64,000 nucleotides of DNA from Microvirga sp. VF16 (GTDB lineage: Bacteria > Pseudomonadota > Alphaproteobacteria > Rhizobiales > Beijerinckiaceae). The position numbers were made by a program, and so were the translations under genes. Position 1 is the stretch's first letter; every line of letters starts with the position of its first letter. The DNA lies in the NCBI RefSeq assembly GCF_016864375.1, contig NZ_CP069354.1, positions 2,687,501 to 2,751,500 on the forward strand, read 5' to 3'. The notes under the pieces are model-generated. The model saw only the letters and a program-made list of their open reading frames with translations. It searched no databases and was not told the origin of the DNA. Below are positions 28,226-40,619 of this stretch, piece by piece.

Positions 28226-29410
28226 ATGGCGCGCGGTCTTGCGAATCCCATCAATCCACTCGTCGCGGATGTCGGCAGCCCTCCGATCCCCGAGGCGCAA
28301 AGCTGGACGAGGCGCTATGACGGCTCCTTCGGGCCGCTGATCAACCTCTCCCAGGCCGTTCCCGGCAATGCGCCTCATGCCGAACTGCTGGAGCGGATGG
28401 CGAGTGTTGCGGGCGTCGCGTCCGGCTCGCAATACGGCCCGATCAACGGCGATGCCGAGCTCCGGCAGGCCTACGCTGCCGATCTCTCCCGCCTCTATGA
28501 GGGCCGGATCGCGCCGGAGGACACCGCGATCACCGCCGGCTGCAACATGGCCTTCTTCGCCGCCATGATGCTGCTCGCCCATCGCGGCGAAGCGGTGCTG
28601 CTGCCGACGCCCTGGTACTTCAACCACCAAATGACCCTCGACATGCTCGGCATCGAGCCGCGTCCATTACCCTGCCGGCCGGAGAACGGATTCGTGCCGC
28701 GGGTGGAGGATGCGGAGGCGCTGATCGACGACAAGGTGCGGGCCGTCGTCCTGGTTACGCCCAACAACCCGACCGGCGCCGTTTACCCGGCTCATATGAT
28801 CGAGAGCTTTGCACAGCTCTGTCGCAAACGTGGCATTTATCTCGTGATTGACGAGACTTACCGGGACTTCCTGCCGCAGGGGATGAACCGCGCCCACGGA
28901 CTGTTCATTGGCGAAGCATGGCGCGACACGGTGATCCAGCTCTATTCCTTCTCGAAATCATACGCGATCCCCGGACATCGCACTGGAGCCATCACGGCCG
29001 ATGCCGGACTCATCGACCAGGTGGCCAAGATTCTCGACTGCATCCAGATCTGCGCTCCGCGTACGGCCCAGGGAGCGTTGCCATGGGCCATCGACGCCCT
29101 GCGCGATTGGCGCGAGGACAACCGGGCCGAAATCAACCGGCGTGCACAGGTTTTTCAGGACGCTCTCGCGCCTCTGCCGGAATGGAAGATCGAGTCGGTC
29201 GGCGCCTATTTCGCCTATCTGTGTCACCCGTTCCCTGAGGCCAAAGCACAGCAGGTGGCGGAGAAGCTGGCGACGGAGCGGGGCGTGCTGTGCCTGCCGG
29301 GAAGCTACTTCGGCCCCGGCCAGGAAGGTCATCTGCGCGTCGCTATTGCCAATGTGGGAGCCAATGTTTTGAGCGGGCTGACGTCGCGTTTCAAGGACCT
29401 TAGGCTCTGA
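28226..29410 (+). CDS. PLP-dependent aminotransferase class I/II
   Basis: 394 residues of the AspC-fold type. The PLP lysine is in YSFSKSYAIPGHRTG, cofactor contacts in ITAGCNMAFFAAM and TPNNPTGAVYP, and VIDETYRDF supplies the aspartate. The C-terminal arginine is in GHLRVAIAN. Substrate cannot be set from sequence; such orphan genes are usually annotated as aspartate- or aromatic-type aminotransferases. The ATG at 28226 was preferred over the TTG at 28208. Two short hairpins (29410-29426 and 29443-29461) follow the gene. Confidence 0.85.
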   Translation: MARGLANPINPLVADVGSPPIPEAQSWTRRYDGSFGPLINLSQAVPGNAPHAELLERMASVAGVASGSQYGPINGDAELRQAYAADLSRLYEGRIAPEDTAITAGCNMAFFAAMMLLAHRGEAVLLPTPWYFNHQMTLDMLGIEPRPLPCRPENGFVPRVEDAEALIDDKVRAVVLVTPNNPTGAVYPAHMIESFAQLCRKRGIYLVIDETYRDFLPQGMNRAHGLFIGEAWRDTVIQLYSFSKSYAIPGHRTGAITADAGLIDQVAKILDCIQICAPRTAQGALPWAIDALRDWREDNRAEINRRAQVFQDALAPLPEWKIESVGAYFAYLCHPFPEAKAQQVAEKLATERGVLCLPGSYFGPGQEGHLRVAIANVGANVLSGLTSRFKDLRL

Positions 29411-29459
29411 TCCTCCCCGGGAGGATGAGCGACAATCTGCCGATCCTGCCCTTGGCAGG

Positions 29460-30644
29460 ATGGCAGGGCGATGGTTACTCTCTTCGTCAAGCAAGGCATT
29501 CGGTGGGGATGCTTGGGGATTCGTTTTGACCGTCAAAGTGGACGTGACAGCAGAACCAGGAGACCGGCATGCGGATCCGTTAAATGGGTCCGCAAACGGG
29601 GCGACCTTGGTTGCAGAGCGTCCTTCGCCGGCACGGACAGATTACCGACGACGCTCTTCCAGAAGCTATGCAGCGCTCGATCTCGGTACGAACAATTGCC
29701 GCCTTCTCATTGCAGAACCTGCGCATTTCGGCTTTCGTGTCGTCGATGCGTTTTCTCGCATTGTGCGACTGGGAGAGGGGCTTGGGCTCGGCAATCGCTT
29801 GAGCGACGATGCCATCGGACGCACGCTCGAAGCGCTGCGCGTCTGCCGGGAAAAGATGGTCGCAAAGGATGTGACGCGGGCACGCCTCGTGGCGACAGAG
29901 GCCTGCCGATTGGCCGAGAATGGCCCGTCCTTCATCGATCGCGTGCGCGACGAGCTCGATCTGGAGCTCGAGATCGTCGACCGCAAGACGGAAGCGTATC
30001 TTGCGGTCACTGGCTGCGCGTCCCTGGTCGATCCCAAGGCGCATTCCGTCATCGTGTTCGATATCGGCGGCGGCTCGACGGAGATCGCCTGGCTCGACGG
30101 CCAGGCGCCGCATGCCTTCGCCGATCCGTGCAAGCGCATCCGCGCCTGGGATTCGCTGCCCGTCGGCGTTGTGACCTTGGCCGAGCGCTATGGCGGCATT
30201 GACGTCACCCCTAAGACCTTCGAAGGCATGGTCGAGGAGGTGTCCGAGCTTCTGCTCGATTTCGCCCTCGTGGCGGCGCCGGCAGGGCGCGCCCACAACT
30301 TCCATCTGCTCGGAACCTCGGGAACCGTCACCACCGTCGGCGGTATTCATCTGGGCCTCGCGCGCTACGACCGACGCCGGGTCGATGGCATGTGGATGCG
30401 CAACGGCGAGATCTCGACAGTGATGCAGCGTCTGCTGCATTCGGATTTTTCGCAGCGGGCCGAGAACCCCTGCATCGGCAAGGATCGTGCCGATCTGGTT
30501 CTCGCGGGCTGCGCCATCTTGGAAGCGATCCGGCGGGCTTTTCCGTCGGAGCGCCTGCGCATTGCGGATCGCGGACTGCGCGAAGGAATTTTGATGAAGA
30601 TGATGCGAGAGGATTCCGTTTGGCGGGGAGGCAGCCCACGGTGA
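29460..30644 (+). CDS. Ppx/GppA family exopolyphosphatase-like phosphatase
   Basis: About 394 residues. The actin-like ATPase fold is seen in [43 protein letters not shown] and [18 protein letters not shown]. Members hydrolyse polyphosphate or the pppGpp 5' phosphate; which applies here is not clear because the protein is shorter than the full-length two-domain type. The N-terminal 65 residues are low in conservation, so a downstream start is possible. Its TGA overlaps the rlmE GTG. This ppx-rlmE pair is common in alphaproteobacteria. Confidence 0.85.
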   Translation: MAGRWLLSSSSKAFGGDAWGFVLTVKVDVTAEPGDRHADPLNGSANGATLVAERPSPARTDYRRRSSRSYAALDLGTNNCRLLIAEPAHFGFRVVDAFSRIVRLGEGLGLGNRLSDDAIGRTLEALRVCREKMVAKDVTRARLVATEACRLAENGPSFIDRVRDELDLELEIVDRKTEAYLAVTGCASLVDPKAHSVIVFDIGGGSTEIAWLDGQAPHAFADPCKRIRAWDSLPVGVVTLAERYGGIDVTPKTFEGMVEEVSELLLDFALVAAPAGRAHNFHLLGTSGTVTTVGGIHLGLARYDRRRVDGMWMRNGEISTVMQRLLHSDFSQRAENPCIGKDRADLVLAGCAILEAIRRAFPSERLRIADRGLREGILMKMMREDSVWRGGSPR

Positions 30645-31339
30645 GTGCCAAGACAGGTTCCGGCGCCCGCAATCTCAAGCAGCGCGTGAAAACCGCCCAC
30701 AAGCGGTCCCTTTCTTCGCAGAAATGGCTCGAACGTCAGCTCAACGATCCTTACGTCGCCCGCGCGAAGCGCGAAGGCTATCGCTCGCGCGCGGCCTTCA
30801 AGCTGATCGAGATCGACGAGAAGTATAAGATCCTCAAGCCCGGCCAGAAGATCGTCGATCTCGGCGCCGCGCCCGGCGGCTGGTCCCAGATCGCGGCCCA
30901 GAAGGTCGGGGCCAAGGGTAAGGTGGTCGGTATCGACCTTCTGCCCATCGATCCGATGGCGGGCGTCGAGTTCATCCAACTCGACTTTTTGGACGAGAGT
31001 GCGCCCGGCAAGTTGATCGAGATGCTCGGCGGCCCGGCCGATGTGGTCATGTCCGACATGGCGGCCAACACCACCGGCCACAAGAAGACAGATCACCTGC
31101 GCATCATCGGCCTTGCGGAAGCGGCAATTTATTTTGCTCGCGAGATCCTTGCGCCCGGCGGCGCCTTCGTCGCCAAGGTGTTCCAGGGCGGCACCGAGAG
31201 CCAGCTCCTGGCCGATCTCAAGCGTGACTTCGCCGTGGTGCGCCACGTGAAGCCCGCAGCAAGCCGTGCAGACTCGGCGGAACTCTATGTGCTCGCGACC
31301 GGTTTCCGGGGACGGGCGGAGGAGACGCCCTCCGCCTGA
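30641..31339 (+). CDS. rlmE: 23S rRNA 2'-O-ribose methyltransferase RlmE (FtsJ)
   Basis: 232 residues. The SAM site is [15 protein letters not shown]. The catalytic K-D-K-E set is visible as [27 protein letters not shown] and [11 protein letters not shown]. It methylates U2552 of 23S rRNA late in large-subunit assembly. The GTG at 30641 overlaps the ppx stop (GTGA), and GGGGAGG lies about ten bases upstream. Confidence 0.95.
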   Translation: MSAKTGSGARNLKQRVKTAHKRSLSSQKWLERQLNDPYVARAKREGYRSRAAFKLIEIDEKYKILKPGQKIVDLGAAPGGWSQIAAQKVGAKGKVVGIDLLPIDPMAGVEFIQLDFLDESAPGKLIEMLGGPADVVMSDMAANTTGHKKTDHLRIIGLAEAAIYFAREILAPGGAFVAKVFQGGTESQLLADLKRDFAVVRHVKPAASRADSAELYVLATGFRGRAEETPSA

Positions 31340-31377
31340 CGGATTTTGTCCGAGGCCATATTGCAAGGGATACGACC

Positions 31378-32313
31378 ATGGCAGCGCACCAGATCGGAAT
31401 CATCGGCCTTGGCAAGATCGCGCAGGATCAGCATCTGCCCGTCATCAAGGCCAATCCGGATTTCGAGCTTCTGGCGGTGGCGAGCCAGCGTGGTTTGCAG
31501 CCGGATGAGGCCAAGTACAGCTTCCAGGATTACCGGGAACTGTTGAAGATCCCTGAGGTCGAAGCGGTGTCGATCTGCACTCCGCCGCAGGTCCGCCACC
31601 AGATCGCCCGCGACGCGCTGCTCGCCGGAAAGAGTGTGCTTCTCGAAAAGCCGCCTGCTGCCACCTTGAGCGAGTTAGAGGACCTCAAGGAGCTCGCCGC
31701 GAAGGTGGGCAAGGTCGTCTTCACCACCTGGCACGCCCAGTACAACAAGGCGGTCGACGAGGCGAAGAAGGCGCTCGCCGGTTGGATCATCAAGCGGCTT
31801 CTTGTGACCTGGAAGGAGGATGTGCGGCACTGGCATCCGGGCCAGCAGTGGATTTGGCAGGCCGGCGGCTTCGGCGTCTTCGATCCGGGAATCAACGCGC
31901 TCTCCATCGTCACCCGCATCATGCCCGAGCCGGTCTTCATCAAGACCTCCAGCCTGGAATTCCCCGCCAACCGCGACGCACCGATTGCTGCAAACCTCAC
32001 TTTCTCGATGAGCCACGGCCAAGGTGATCTCCAGGCGGTGTTCGACTGGCGCCAGACCGGCCCGCAGACCTGGGACATCGAGGTGGAAACCGAAGCGGGC
32101 TTGAACCTCAAACTCACCCATGGCGGCAGCTGCCTGGAGATCGGCGGGAGGCAGGTCGTGCAGGAAGAGCCTGCGGAATATCAGGGTATCTATCGCCGTT
32201 TCGACGAGTTGCTGAATACTCGCCAGTCGGAAGTTGACATCGCCCCCTTCCGCCTCGTGGCCGACGCCTTCATGATCGGCAAGCGCGTGCAGGTCGAGGC
32301 GTTCGAGGATTAG
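31378..32313 (+). CDS. Gfo/Idh/MocA oxidoreductase, L-arabinose/D-galactose 1-dehydrogenase-like
   Basis: 311 residues. The NAD(P) site is GIIGLGKIAQDQHLPVI, the family EKPP motif is present, and the stretch WKEDVRHWHPGQQWIW followed by GVFDPGINALSIVTRI matches the Azospirillum L-arabinose 1-dehydrogenase subgroup. That enzyme oxidises L-arabinose or D-galactose at C1 in the non-phosphorylating route. No lactonase, dehydratase or sugar ABC transporter is adjacent, so it is an orphan here. Downstream is a block of nested repeats. Confidence 0.82.
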   Translation: MAAHQIGIIGLGKIAQDQHLPVIKANPDFELLAVASQRGLQPDEAKYSFQDYRELLKIPEVEAVSICTPPQVRHQIARDALLAGKSVLLEKPPAATLSELEDLKELAAKVGKVVFTTWHAQYNKAVDEAKKALAGWIIKRLLVTWKEDVRHWHPGQQWIWQAGGFGVFDPGINALSIVTRIMPEPVFIKTSSLEFPANRDAPIAANLTFSMSHGQGDLQAVFDWRQTGPQTWDIEVETEAGLNLKLTHGGSCLEIGGRQVVQEEPAEYQGIYRRFDELLNTRQSEVDIAPFRLVADAFMIGKRVQVEAFED

Positions 32314-32321
32314 AGCAAGCA

Positions 32322-32546
32322 GTCATCCCGGATGGCGAAGCCGATCCGGGATCGCGTGACGAGAGTGGCGCGCCTGTCCCCTCCCTCCTTGTGGGGAGGG
32401 TTAGGCAGGGGGTGAGCGCCAACCTCAAACCAGTCCTGCGCCAGCACCCCCCTCTCCAACTCTCCCCTACAAGCGGGAGAGGGCTTGCCAGCGCTTCACT
32501 TTAAGAACGATCCCGGATCTTCGCTGCGCTTCGTCCGGGATGACGC
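32322..32546. repeat. Nested dispersed repeats
   Basis: The outer element has inverted ends GTCATCCCGGATGGCGAAGC and CGCTTCGTCCGGGATGAC. Inside it lies a second inverted unit (about 32379-32490) with CCCTCCTTGTGGGGAGGG on one side and CTCCCCTACAAGCGGGAGAG on the other. This suggests one repeat inserted into another. The 247-bp gap has no gene. Confidence 0.65.
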
Positions 32547-32560
32547 GGTAACAGCGGCCT

Positions 32561-33418
32561 TCAAGCCAAGTTCTTCTTCAAGAACCCGACCGTCCGGCTC
32601 CAGGCCTCATCCGCCGCGTCCTTGTCGTAGCGCGCTGCGTTTGTGTCGTTGTTGAAGGCGTGGTTGGCGCCCTCGTAGACGTAGATCTCATAGGTCTTGC
32701 CGGCCTGCTTCAGCGCCGCTTCATAGGCCGGGATGCCGGCGTTGATGCGCTCATCGAGGCCACCATAATGCATCATCATGGCGGCATTGATCTTCGGCAC
32801 GTCCTCGGCCCTCGGCTGTCCGCCGTAATAGGCCACGCCCGCATTGAGGTTCGGCTCGTTGACCGCGAGGTTGTTCACTGCGCCGCCGCCCCAACAGAAG
32901 CCGATGGCGCCGACCTTGCCGTTGCTGTCCGGGCGGCCCTTGAGATAGGCGACCGCCGCCTTGCCGTAGGCGATCACGTCTGGCTGCTTCAGTTGGCCAA
33001 TCATCTCGCGGCCCTTGTCCTCGTCGGCGGGCGTGCCGCCCATGGGCGAGATATAATCGAGCCCGAGCGCGATGAAGCCCTCGGCCGCCATGCGCCGGGT
33101 CACGTCCTTGATATGCGGATTGAGGCCCCGGTTCTCATGAATGACGATCACGGTCGGTAGCTTGCCGGAAGCATCCTTCGGCTTGACGAGATACCCCTTG
33201 AGTCCTTGGGCACCGGGAATGTCCACGGTCTCGGCGGTAATCCGCGGATCGTTCTCCGGAATGGTCTGAGCCTGGGCGTAGTTGTTCTGCAGGATCGGCA
33301 GCAGGGCCGTCGCGGCGGCCGTGCTTCCGGCCAGGGCGGCGAGCTTGTCGATGAAACTGCGGCGGCTCATGCCGCCATGGGTGAAGTCGTCATAGAGGTC
33401 GATGATGCGTTGATCCAT
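32561..33418 (-). CDS. Dienelactone hydrolase family protein with Tat-like signal
   Basis: 285 residues. The N-terminus carries MSRRSFIDKLAALAG followed by a hydrophobic stretch and AQA, a twin-arginine-like export signal. The alpha/beta-hydrolase domain has the Cys nucleophile of the dienelactone type in IGFCWGGGAVN, ENRGLNPHIKD (substrate/oxyanion region), YGGLDERI and the histidine in GANHAFNND. Export makes a classical chloroaromatic role doubtful; a general periplasmic esterase is equally possible. Confidence 0.85.
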   Translation of the reverse strand: MDQRIIDLYDDFTHGGMSRRSFIDKLAALAGSTAAATALLPILQNNYAQAQTIPENDPRITAETVDIPGAQGLKGYLVKPKDASGKLPTVIVIHENRGLNPHIKDVTRRMAAEGFIALGLDYISPMGGTPADEDKGREMIGQLKQPDVIAYGKAAVAYLKGRPDSNGKVGAIGFCWGGGAVNNLAVNEPNLNAGVAYYGGQPRAEDVPKINAAMMMHYGGLDERINAGIPAYEAALKQAGKTYEIYVYEGANHAFNNDTNAARYDKDAADEAWSRTVGFLKKNLA

Positions 33419-33455
33419 GAAAGCCTCCCGGTCTGACGCGGGAAAATTAGCGCAT

Positions 33456-36560
<3,105 letters not shown>

Positions 36561-36581
36561 GCTTGAGTCGAGTTCCCGCTT

Positions 36582-37013
36582 ATGAGCATTACCGCCATCC
36601 TTCTCCCGGTCTATGTCCAGGTCGCGCTGACCGTCCTCCTGCTGCTCTGGATGGGCAGCTCACGGTTGTCGAGCCTGCGTACGGGCAAGGTGAAGGTGAG
36701 GGACATCGCGTTGGGCGAGCGCAACTGGCCCACGCCGATCCTGCAGGTGCAGAACGCATATCATAACCAGTTTGAGCTGCCGGTTCTGTTCTATGTGCTG
36801 GTGGTGCTGGCGCTGTTCACCCGCAAAGCCGATATGCTCTTCGTGGTGATGTCCTGGATGTTCGTGACAAGCCGCTTGGTCCATGCGGCGATCCATACGA
36901 CCTCGAACAGGGTGTCGTTGCGCTTCACGGTCTTCGTGGTCGGAGTGCTGATCCTGGTGGCTATGTGGGTGATCTTCGGCATTCGGGTGCTGGCTGCCGA
37001 GACAGGCGTTTAG
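36582..37013 (+). CDS. MAPEG family membrane protein
   Basis: 143 residues with four membrane helices and the MAPEG-like region NWPTPILQVQNAYHNQFELPVLFYVLVV. The eukaryotic family includes glutathione transferases and leukotriene C4 synthase; bacterial members have unknown roles. It is encoded between guaB and rsmB, a position seen in related genomes. A 9-bp hairpin follows the stop. Confidence 0.82.
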   Translation: MSITAILLPVYVQVALTVLLLLWMGSSRLSSLRTGKVKVRDIALGERNWPTPILQVQNAYHNQFELPVLFYVLVVLALFTRKADMLFVVMSWMFVTSRLVHAAIHTTSNRVSLRFTVFVVGVLILVAMWVIFGIRVLAAETGV

Positions 37014-37019
37014 AAGGGA

Positions 37020-37044
37020 CGGGATGGGCGTTGCACCCATCCCG
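37020..37044. terminator. Hairpin between converging genes
   Basis: A 9-bp stem CGGGATGGG/CCCATCCCG with a 7-base loop, between the MAPEG gene (+) and the lipoprotein gene (-). No T-run on either strand, so termination is only suggested. Confidence 0.4.
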
Positions 37045-37053
37045 CGCATCGCA

Positions 37054-37203
37054 TTAGAAGCGCTTGCCGCTTTCGAGCTGGGTCTTGGCGTCGGTCTGCC
37101 TCATCGGAGGTGGGGTGAGGTCGGCAGCCGGGGCGGTGGCGCAGGCGGCGATGGCGAGGGTCAGGCCGACGGCGACGAGGCCGCGGGTCAGTCGGGTCAA
37201 CAT
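37054..37203 (-). CDS. Small lipoprotein
   Basis: 49 residues with a lipoprotein signal (MLTRLTRGLVAVGLTLAIAAC) and lipobox LAIAAC; the mature part after the Cys is about 29 residues and polar. The ATG at 37203 has GGAG nine bases upstream. Function unknown; small lipoproteins like this are frequent in the outer membrane. It is too short for many gene finders. Confidence 0.6.
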   Translation of the reverse strand: MLTRLTRGLVAVGLTLAIAACATAPAADLTPPPMRQTDAKTQLESGKRF

Positions 37204-37322
37204 GGAAAGTGGCTCCAAAGAGAATCGTGCGATGTGCACACTCCTTAGATCCACTTTCGAACGGGACGGAAAATAGGAAACATTATGTCGTTTCTACGGC
37301 CAAGCTTGAGTGTGCTTTTTCG

Positions 37323-38621
37323 ATGACACCCGCCGCCCGCATCTCCGCCGTTATCGAGGTCCTGGCCGATATCGAGGCCCGCCGCCGCCCGGCGACCGAC
37401 GCCCTGAAGGATTGGGGCCTGTCCCATCGCTTCGCCGGCTCCAAGGACCGCGCCGCCATCGCGAGCCTCGTCTACGATGCCCTGCGCCGGAAATCCTCCG
37501 CTGCCTGGATCATGGGCGAGAGTACACCCCGCGCCGTCGTGCTCGGCATGCTGAAGCTGCAGCGCGGGCTCAATCTCGACGCCATTGCGGCTTTGTGTTC
37601 AGGCGAGCGCTTCGCCCCGGAGCCTTTGACCGCCGATGAGCGGGGGAGGTTGGAGAAAGCCGATCTCGGCAACGCGCCGGCCCCTATCGCGGGCGACTTC
37701 CCGGACTGGATCGAGCCGTCGCTGCAGCGTCTCTTCGTCGAGGATCTCGTGCCCGAGATGCAGGCGCTCACTACCCGCGCGCCGCTGGACCTGCGGGTCA
37801 ATACCCTCAAGGTGTCCTCCCGCGAGGAGGCACACAACGCCCTGCCGCATCTCAACGCCATCGAGACGCCGCTCTCGCCCTTGGGCCTGCGTATCGCGCC
37901 GAGCGAGGATGGGCGCGGACCGGCTGTGCAATCCGAGCCGGAATTCCTGAAAGGCTGGATCGAGATCCAGGACGAGGGCTCGCAGCTCGTGGCGCTGCTC
38001 TCCGGTGCCAAGCCCGGCGAACAGGTGGTCGATCTCTGCGCCGGCGGCGGCGGCAAGACCCTGGCGCTGGCGGCCATGATGGAGAACCACGGCCAGATCT
38101 ACGCCACCGACAATGACGCTCGTCGTCTCGCGCCCATCCATGACCGGCTGACTCGGGCAGGGGTGCGCAATGTCCAGGTCCGCACGCCGCGAGCCAAGGC
38201 CGATGCGGTGACCGATCTCGACGGCAAGATCGATTGCGTGCTCGTAGACGCGCCCTGCACCGGAATCGGCACCTGGCGGCGCAACCCGGATGCGAAATGG
38301 CGCCTGCGGCCCGGCAGCCTGGAGGTTCGGCGCAACGAGCAGGCGACGGTTCTCGACCGTGCTGCCCGGCTGGTGAAGCCCAAAGGGCGCATCGTCTATA
38401 TCACCTGCTCGATCCTGCCGGAGGAGAACGACGACGCGCTCTCTGCCCTCATGGAGCGTCACAACGGCTTTTCGCCCGTGCCGGCCGACAAGGTTCTGGA
38501 GCAGGCGGGGCTCGGCGCGCTCAAGGGCTCCGTTCGCCCGACCGTACACGGGCTCCAGCTGACGCCGCATAAGACCGGGACCGACGGCTTTTATGCCGCG
38601 ATCCTAGTGCGAAACCCATGA
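37323..38621 (+). CDS. rsmB: RsmB-type 16S rRNA m5C methyltransferase
   Basis: 432 residues. An N-terminal NusB-like helical domain is followed by the SAM-dependent fold. Motif I is VVDLCAGGGGKTLALAA, and the two catalytic cysteines are in DAPCTGIGTWRRNPD and ITCSILPEEN. It methylates a cytosine of 16S rRNA (C967 in E. coli). The ATG at 37323 gives MTPAARISAVIEVL; the open frame upstream crosses the divergent lipoprotein promoter. Position between guaB and guaA is typical of alphaproteobacteria. Confidence 0.9.
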   Translation: MTPAARISAVIEVLADIEARRRPATDALKDWGLSHRFAGSKDRAAIASLVYDALRRKSSAAWIMGESTPRAVVLGMLKLQRGLNLDAIAALCSGERFAPEPLTADERGRLEKADLGNAPAPIAGDFPDWIEPSLQRLFVEDLVPEMQALTTRAPLDLRVNTLKVSSREEAHNALPHLNAIETPLSPLGLRIAPSEDGRGPAVQSEPEFLKGWIEIQDEGSQLVALLSGAKPGEQVVDLCAGGGGKTLALAAMMENHGQIYATDNDARRLAPIHDRLTRAGVRNVQVRTPRAKADAVTDLDGKIDCVLVDAPCTGIGTWRRNPDAKWRLRPGSLEVRRNEQATVLDRAARLVKPKGRIVYITCSILPEENDDALSALMERHNGFSPVPADKVLEQAGLGALKGSVRPTVHGLQLTPHKTGTDGFYAAILVRNP

Positions 38622-38674
38622 AAAGCCTCATATTTCGATTGTTGTCCCGACCCGGAAGGCCGTAAGAACCTGCC

Positions 38675-40231
38675 ATGACCCAGACCCACGATAAAATCCT
38701 CATCGTCGATTTCGGCTCCCAGGTGACCCAGCTCATCGCACGGCGCGTGCGCGAGGATGGCGTCTATTCCGAGGTGGTGCCGTTCCAGAAGGCCGCCGAG
38801 GCGATCCGGACCATGAAGCCGAAGGGCGTGATCCTCTCCGGCGGACCGGAATCGGTCACCACTGACACTTCTCCCCGCGCACCGCAGGAGCTGTTCGACA
38901 CCGGCCTGCCGATCTTCGGTATCTGCTACGGCCAGCAGACCATGGCGGCGCAGCTCGGCGGCGAGGTCGAGGGCGGGCATCATTCCGAGTTCGGCCGCGC
39001 CGAGATCGAGGTCTTCACCGAGAGCCCGCTCTTCCAGGGCGTGTGGCAGGTCGGCAAGAAATACCCGGTTTGGATGAGCCATGGCGACCGCGTCACCAAG
39101 CTCCCCGAAGGTTTTGAGGTTCTGGCCGCTTCCGAGAACGCCCCCTTCGCGGTCGTGGCCGACGAGGAGCACAAGTTCTACGGCGTGCAGTTCCACCCGG
39201 AAGTTGTGCACACGCCTCAAGGAGCCCAGCTCATCCGCAACTTCGTGCGCGACATCGCCGGTTGCAAGGGTGACTGGACCATGAAGGCCTTCCGCGAGGA
39301 GGCCATCGAGCGCATCCGCGCCCAGGTCGGCACTGGCCGGGTGATCTGCGGCCTGTCCGGCGGCGTCGATTCCGCCGTGGCGGCCGTGCTGATCCATGAG
39401 GCCATCGGTGACCAGCTCACCTGCGTCTTCGTCGATCACGGCCTGCTGCGCGCGGCGGAAGCCGAGCAGGTGGTGACGCTCTTCCGCGACCACTACAACA
39501 TCCCGCTCGTCCACGTGCAGGCGCAGGACCTGTTCATTGGAGCGCTCGAAGGCGTGTCGGACCCGGAGGTCAAGCGCAAGACCATCGGCAAGCTCTTCAT
39601 CGACGTGTTCGACGAGGAGGCGAAGAAGATCGGTGGCGCCGACTTCCTGGCGCAGGGAACGCTCTATCCGGACGTGATCGAGAGCGTCTCCTTCACCGGC
39701 GGTCCCTCAGTCACCATCAAGAGCCATCACAATGTCGGCGGTCTGCCCGAGCGCATGAAGATGAAGCTCGTGGAGCCGCTACGCGAGCTGTTCAAGGACG
39801 AGGTGAGGGTGCTCGGCCGCGAGCTCGGCCTGCCCGACGCCTTTGTCGGTCGCCATCCATTCCCAGGCCCGGGCCTCGCCATTCGCGTTCCCGGCACGAT
39901 CACGCGCGAAAAACTCGACATCCTGCGCAAGGCCGATGCGATCTACTTGGAAGAGATCCGCAATGCCGGCCTCTACGACGAAATCTGGCAGGCCTTCGCC
40001 GTGCTGCTTCCCGTGAAGACCGTCGGCGTGATGGGCGATGCGCGCACCTACGACCATGTCTGTGCGCTACGCGCCGTCACCTCCATCGACGGCATGACAG
40101 CGGATTTCTACCCGTTCGACATGGCCTTCCTCGGCCGGGTCGCGACCCGCATCATCAACGAGGTGAAGGGCATCAACCGCGTGACCTACGACATCACCTC
40201 GAAGCCGCCCGGCACCATCGAGTGGGAGTAG
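38675..40231 (+). CDS. guaA: GMP synthase (glutamine-hydrolysing)
   Basis: 518 residues. The N-terminal glutaminase domain has the Cys nucleophile in GICYGQQTM and the His/Glu pair in [11 protein letters not shown]. The ATP-pyrophosphatase domain has [14 protein letters not shown], and the C-terminal dimerisation region includes [13 protein letters not shown] and ends in KPPGTIEWE. It aminates XMP to GMP using glutamine. The next gene starts 3 bp after the stop. Confidence 0.97.
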   Translation: MTQTHDKILIVDFGSQVTQLIARRVREDGVYSEVVPFQKAAEAIRTMKPKGVILSGGPESVTTDTSPRAPQELFDTGLPIFGICYGQQTMAAQLGGEVEGGHHSEFGRAEIEVFTESPLFQGVWQVGKKYPVWMSHGDRVTKLPEGFEVLAASENAPFAVVADEEHKFYGVQFHPEVVHTPQGAQLIRNFVRDIAGCKGDWTMKAFREEAIERIRAQVGTGRVICGLSGGVDSAVAAVLIHEAIGDQLTCVFVDHGLLRAAEAEQVVTLFRDHYNIPLVHVQAQDLFIGALEGVSDPEVKRKTIGKLFIDVFDEEAKKIGGADFLAQGTLYPDVIESVSFTGGPSVTIKSHHNVGGLPERMKMKLVEPLRELFKDEVRVLGRELGLPDAFVGRHPFPGPGLAIRVPGTITREKLDILRKADAIYLEEIRNAGLYDEIWQAFAVLLPVKTVGVMGDARTYDHVCALRAVTSIDGMTADFYPFDMAFLGRVATRIINEVKGINRVTYDITSKPPGTIEWE

Positions 40232-40234
40232 GCG

Positions 40235-40582
40235 ATGGCAGCCACGCTCTATGGCATCAAGAACTGCGACACGATGAAGAAGGCGCGTGCCTGGCTCGAT
40301 GCCAAGGGTGTGCCTTACGCGTTCCATGATTACAAGGTGGAAGGTATCGACCGCGCGCGGCTGGAGACCTGGGTGCGCAGCGTCGGCTGGGAGACGCTTC
40401 TCAACCGCGCCGGAACGACGTTCCGCAAGCTGCCAGATGCAGAGAAGGAAGGCATCGATGAGCGGAAAGCGCTCGCACTGATGCTCGACCAGCCCTCCCT
40501 AATCAAGCGTCCCGTTCTCGATCTCGGCGGTCGCCTCGTGGTCGGCTTCAAGCCGGAGTTTTATGAAGAGGCGGTTCGGTAG
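40235..40582 (+). CDS. ArsC/Spx-family protein (YffB-like)
   Basis: 115 residues with a thioredoxin-like fold. The single Cys11 in YGIKNCDTMKKA and the conserved LIKRPVLDLG near the C-terminus identify the YffB/ArsC-related group. It lacks the second and third redox cysteines of true arsenate reductases and the CxxC of Spx, so arsenate reduction is doubtful. It is encoded 3 bp after guaA. Confidence 0.85.
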   Translation: MAATLYGIKNCDTMKKARAWLDAKGVPYAFHDYKVEGIDRARLETWVRSVGWETLLNRAGTTFRKLPDAEKEGIDERKALALMLDQPSLIKRPVLDLGGRLVVGFKPEFYEEAVR

Positions 40583-40619
40583 ATCTATAAACCGATCCGC
40601 TCCCACGTTGTAGTGATGT

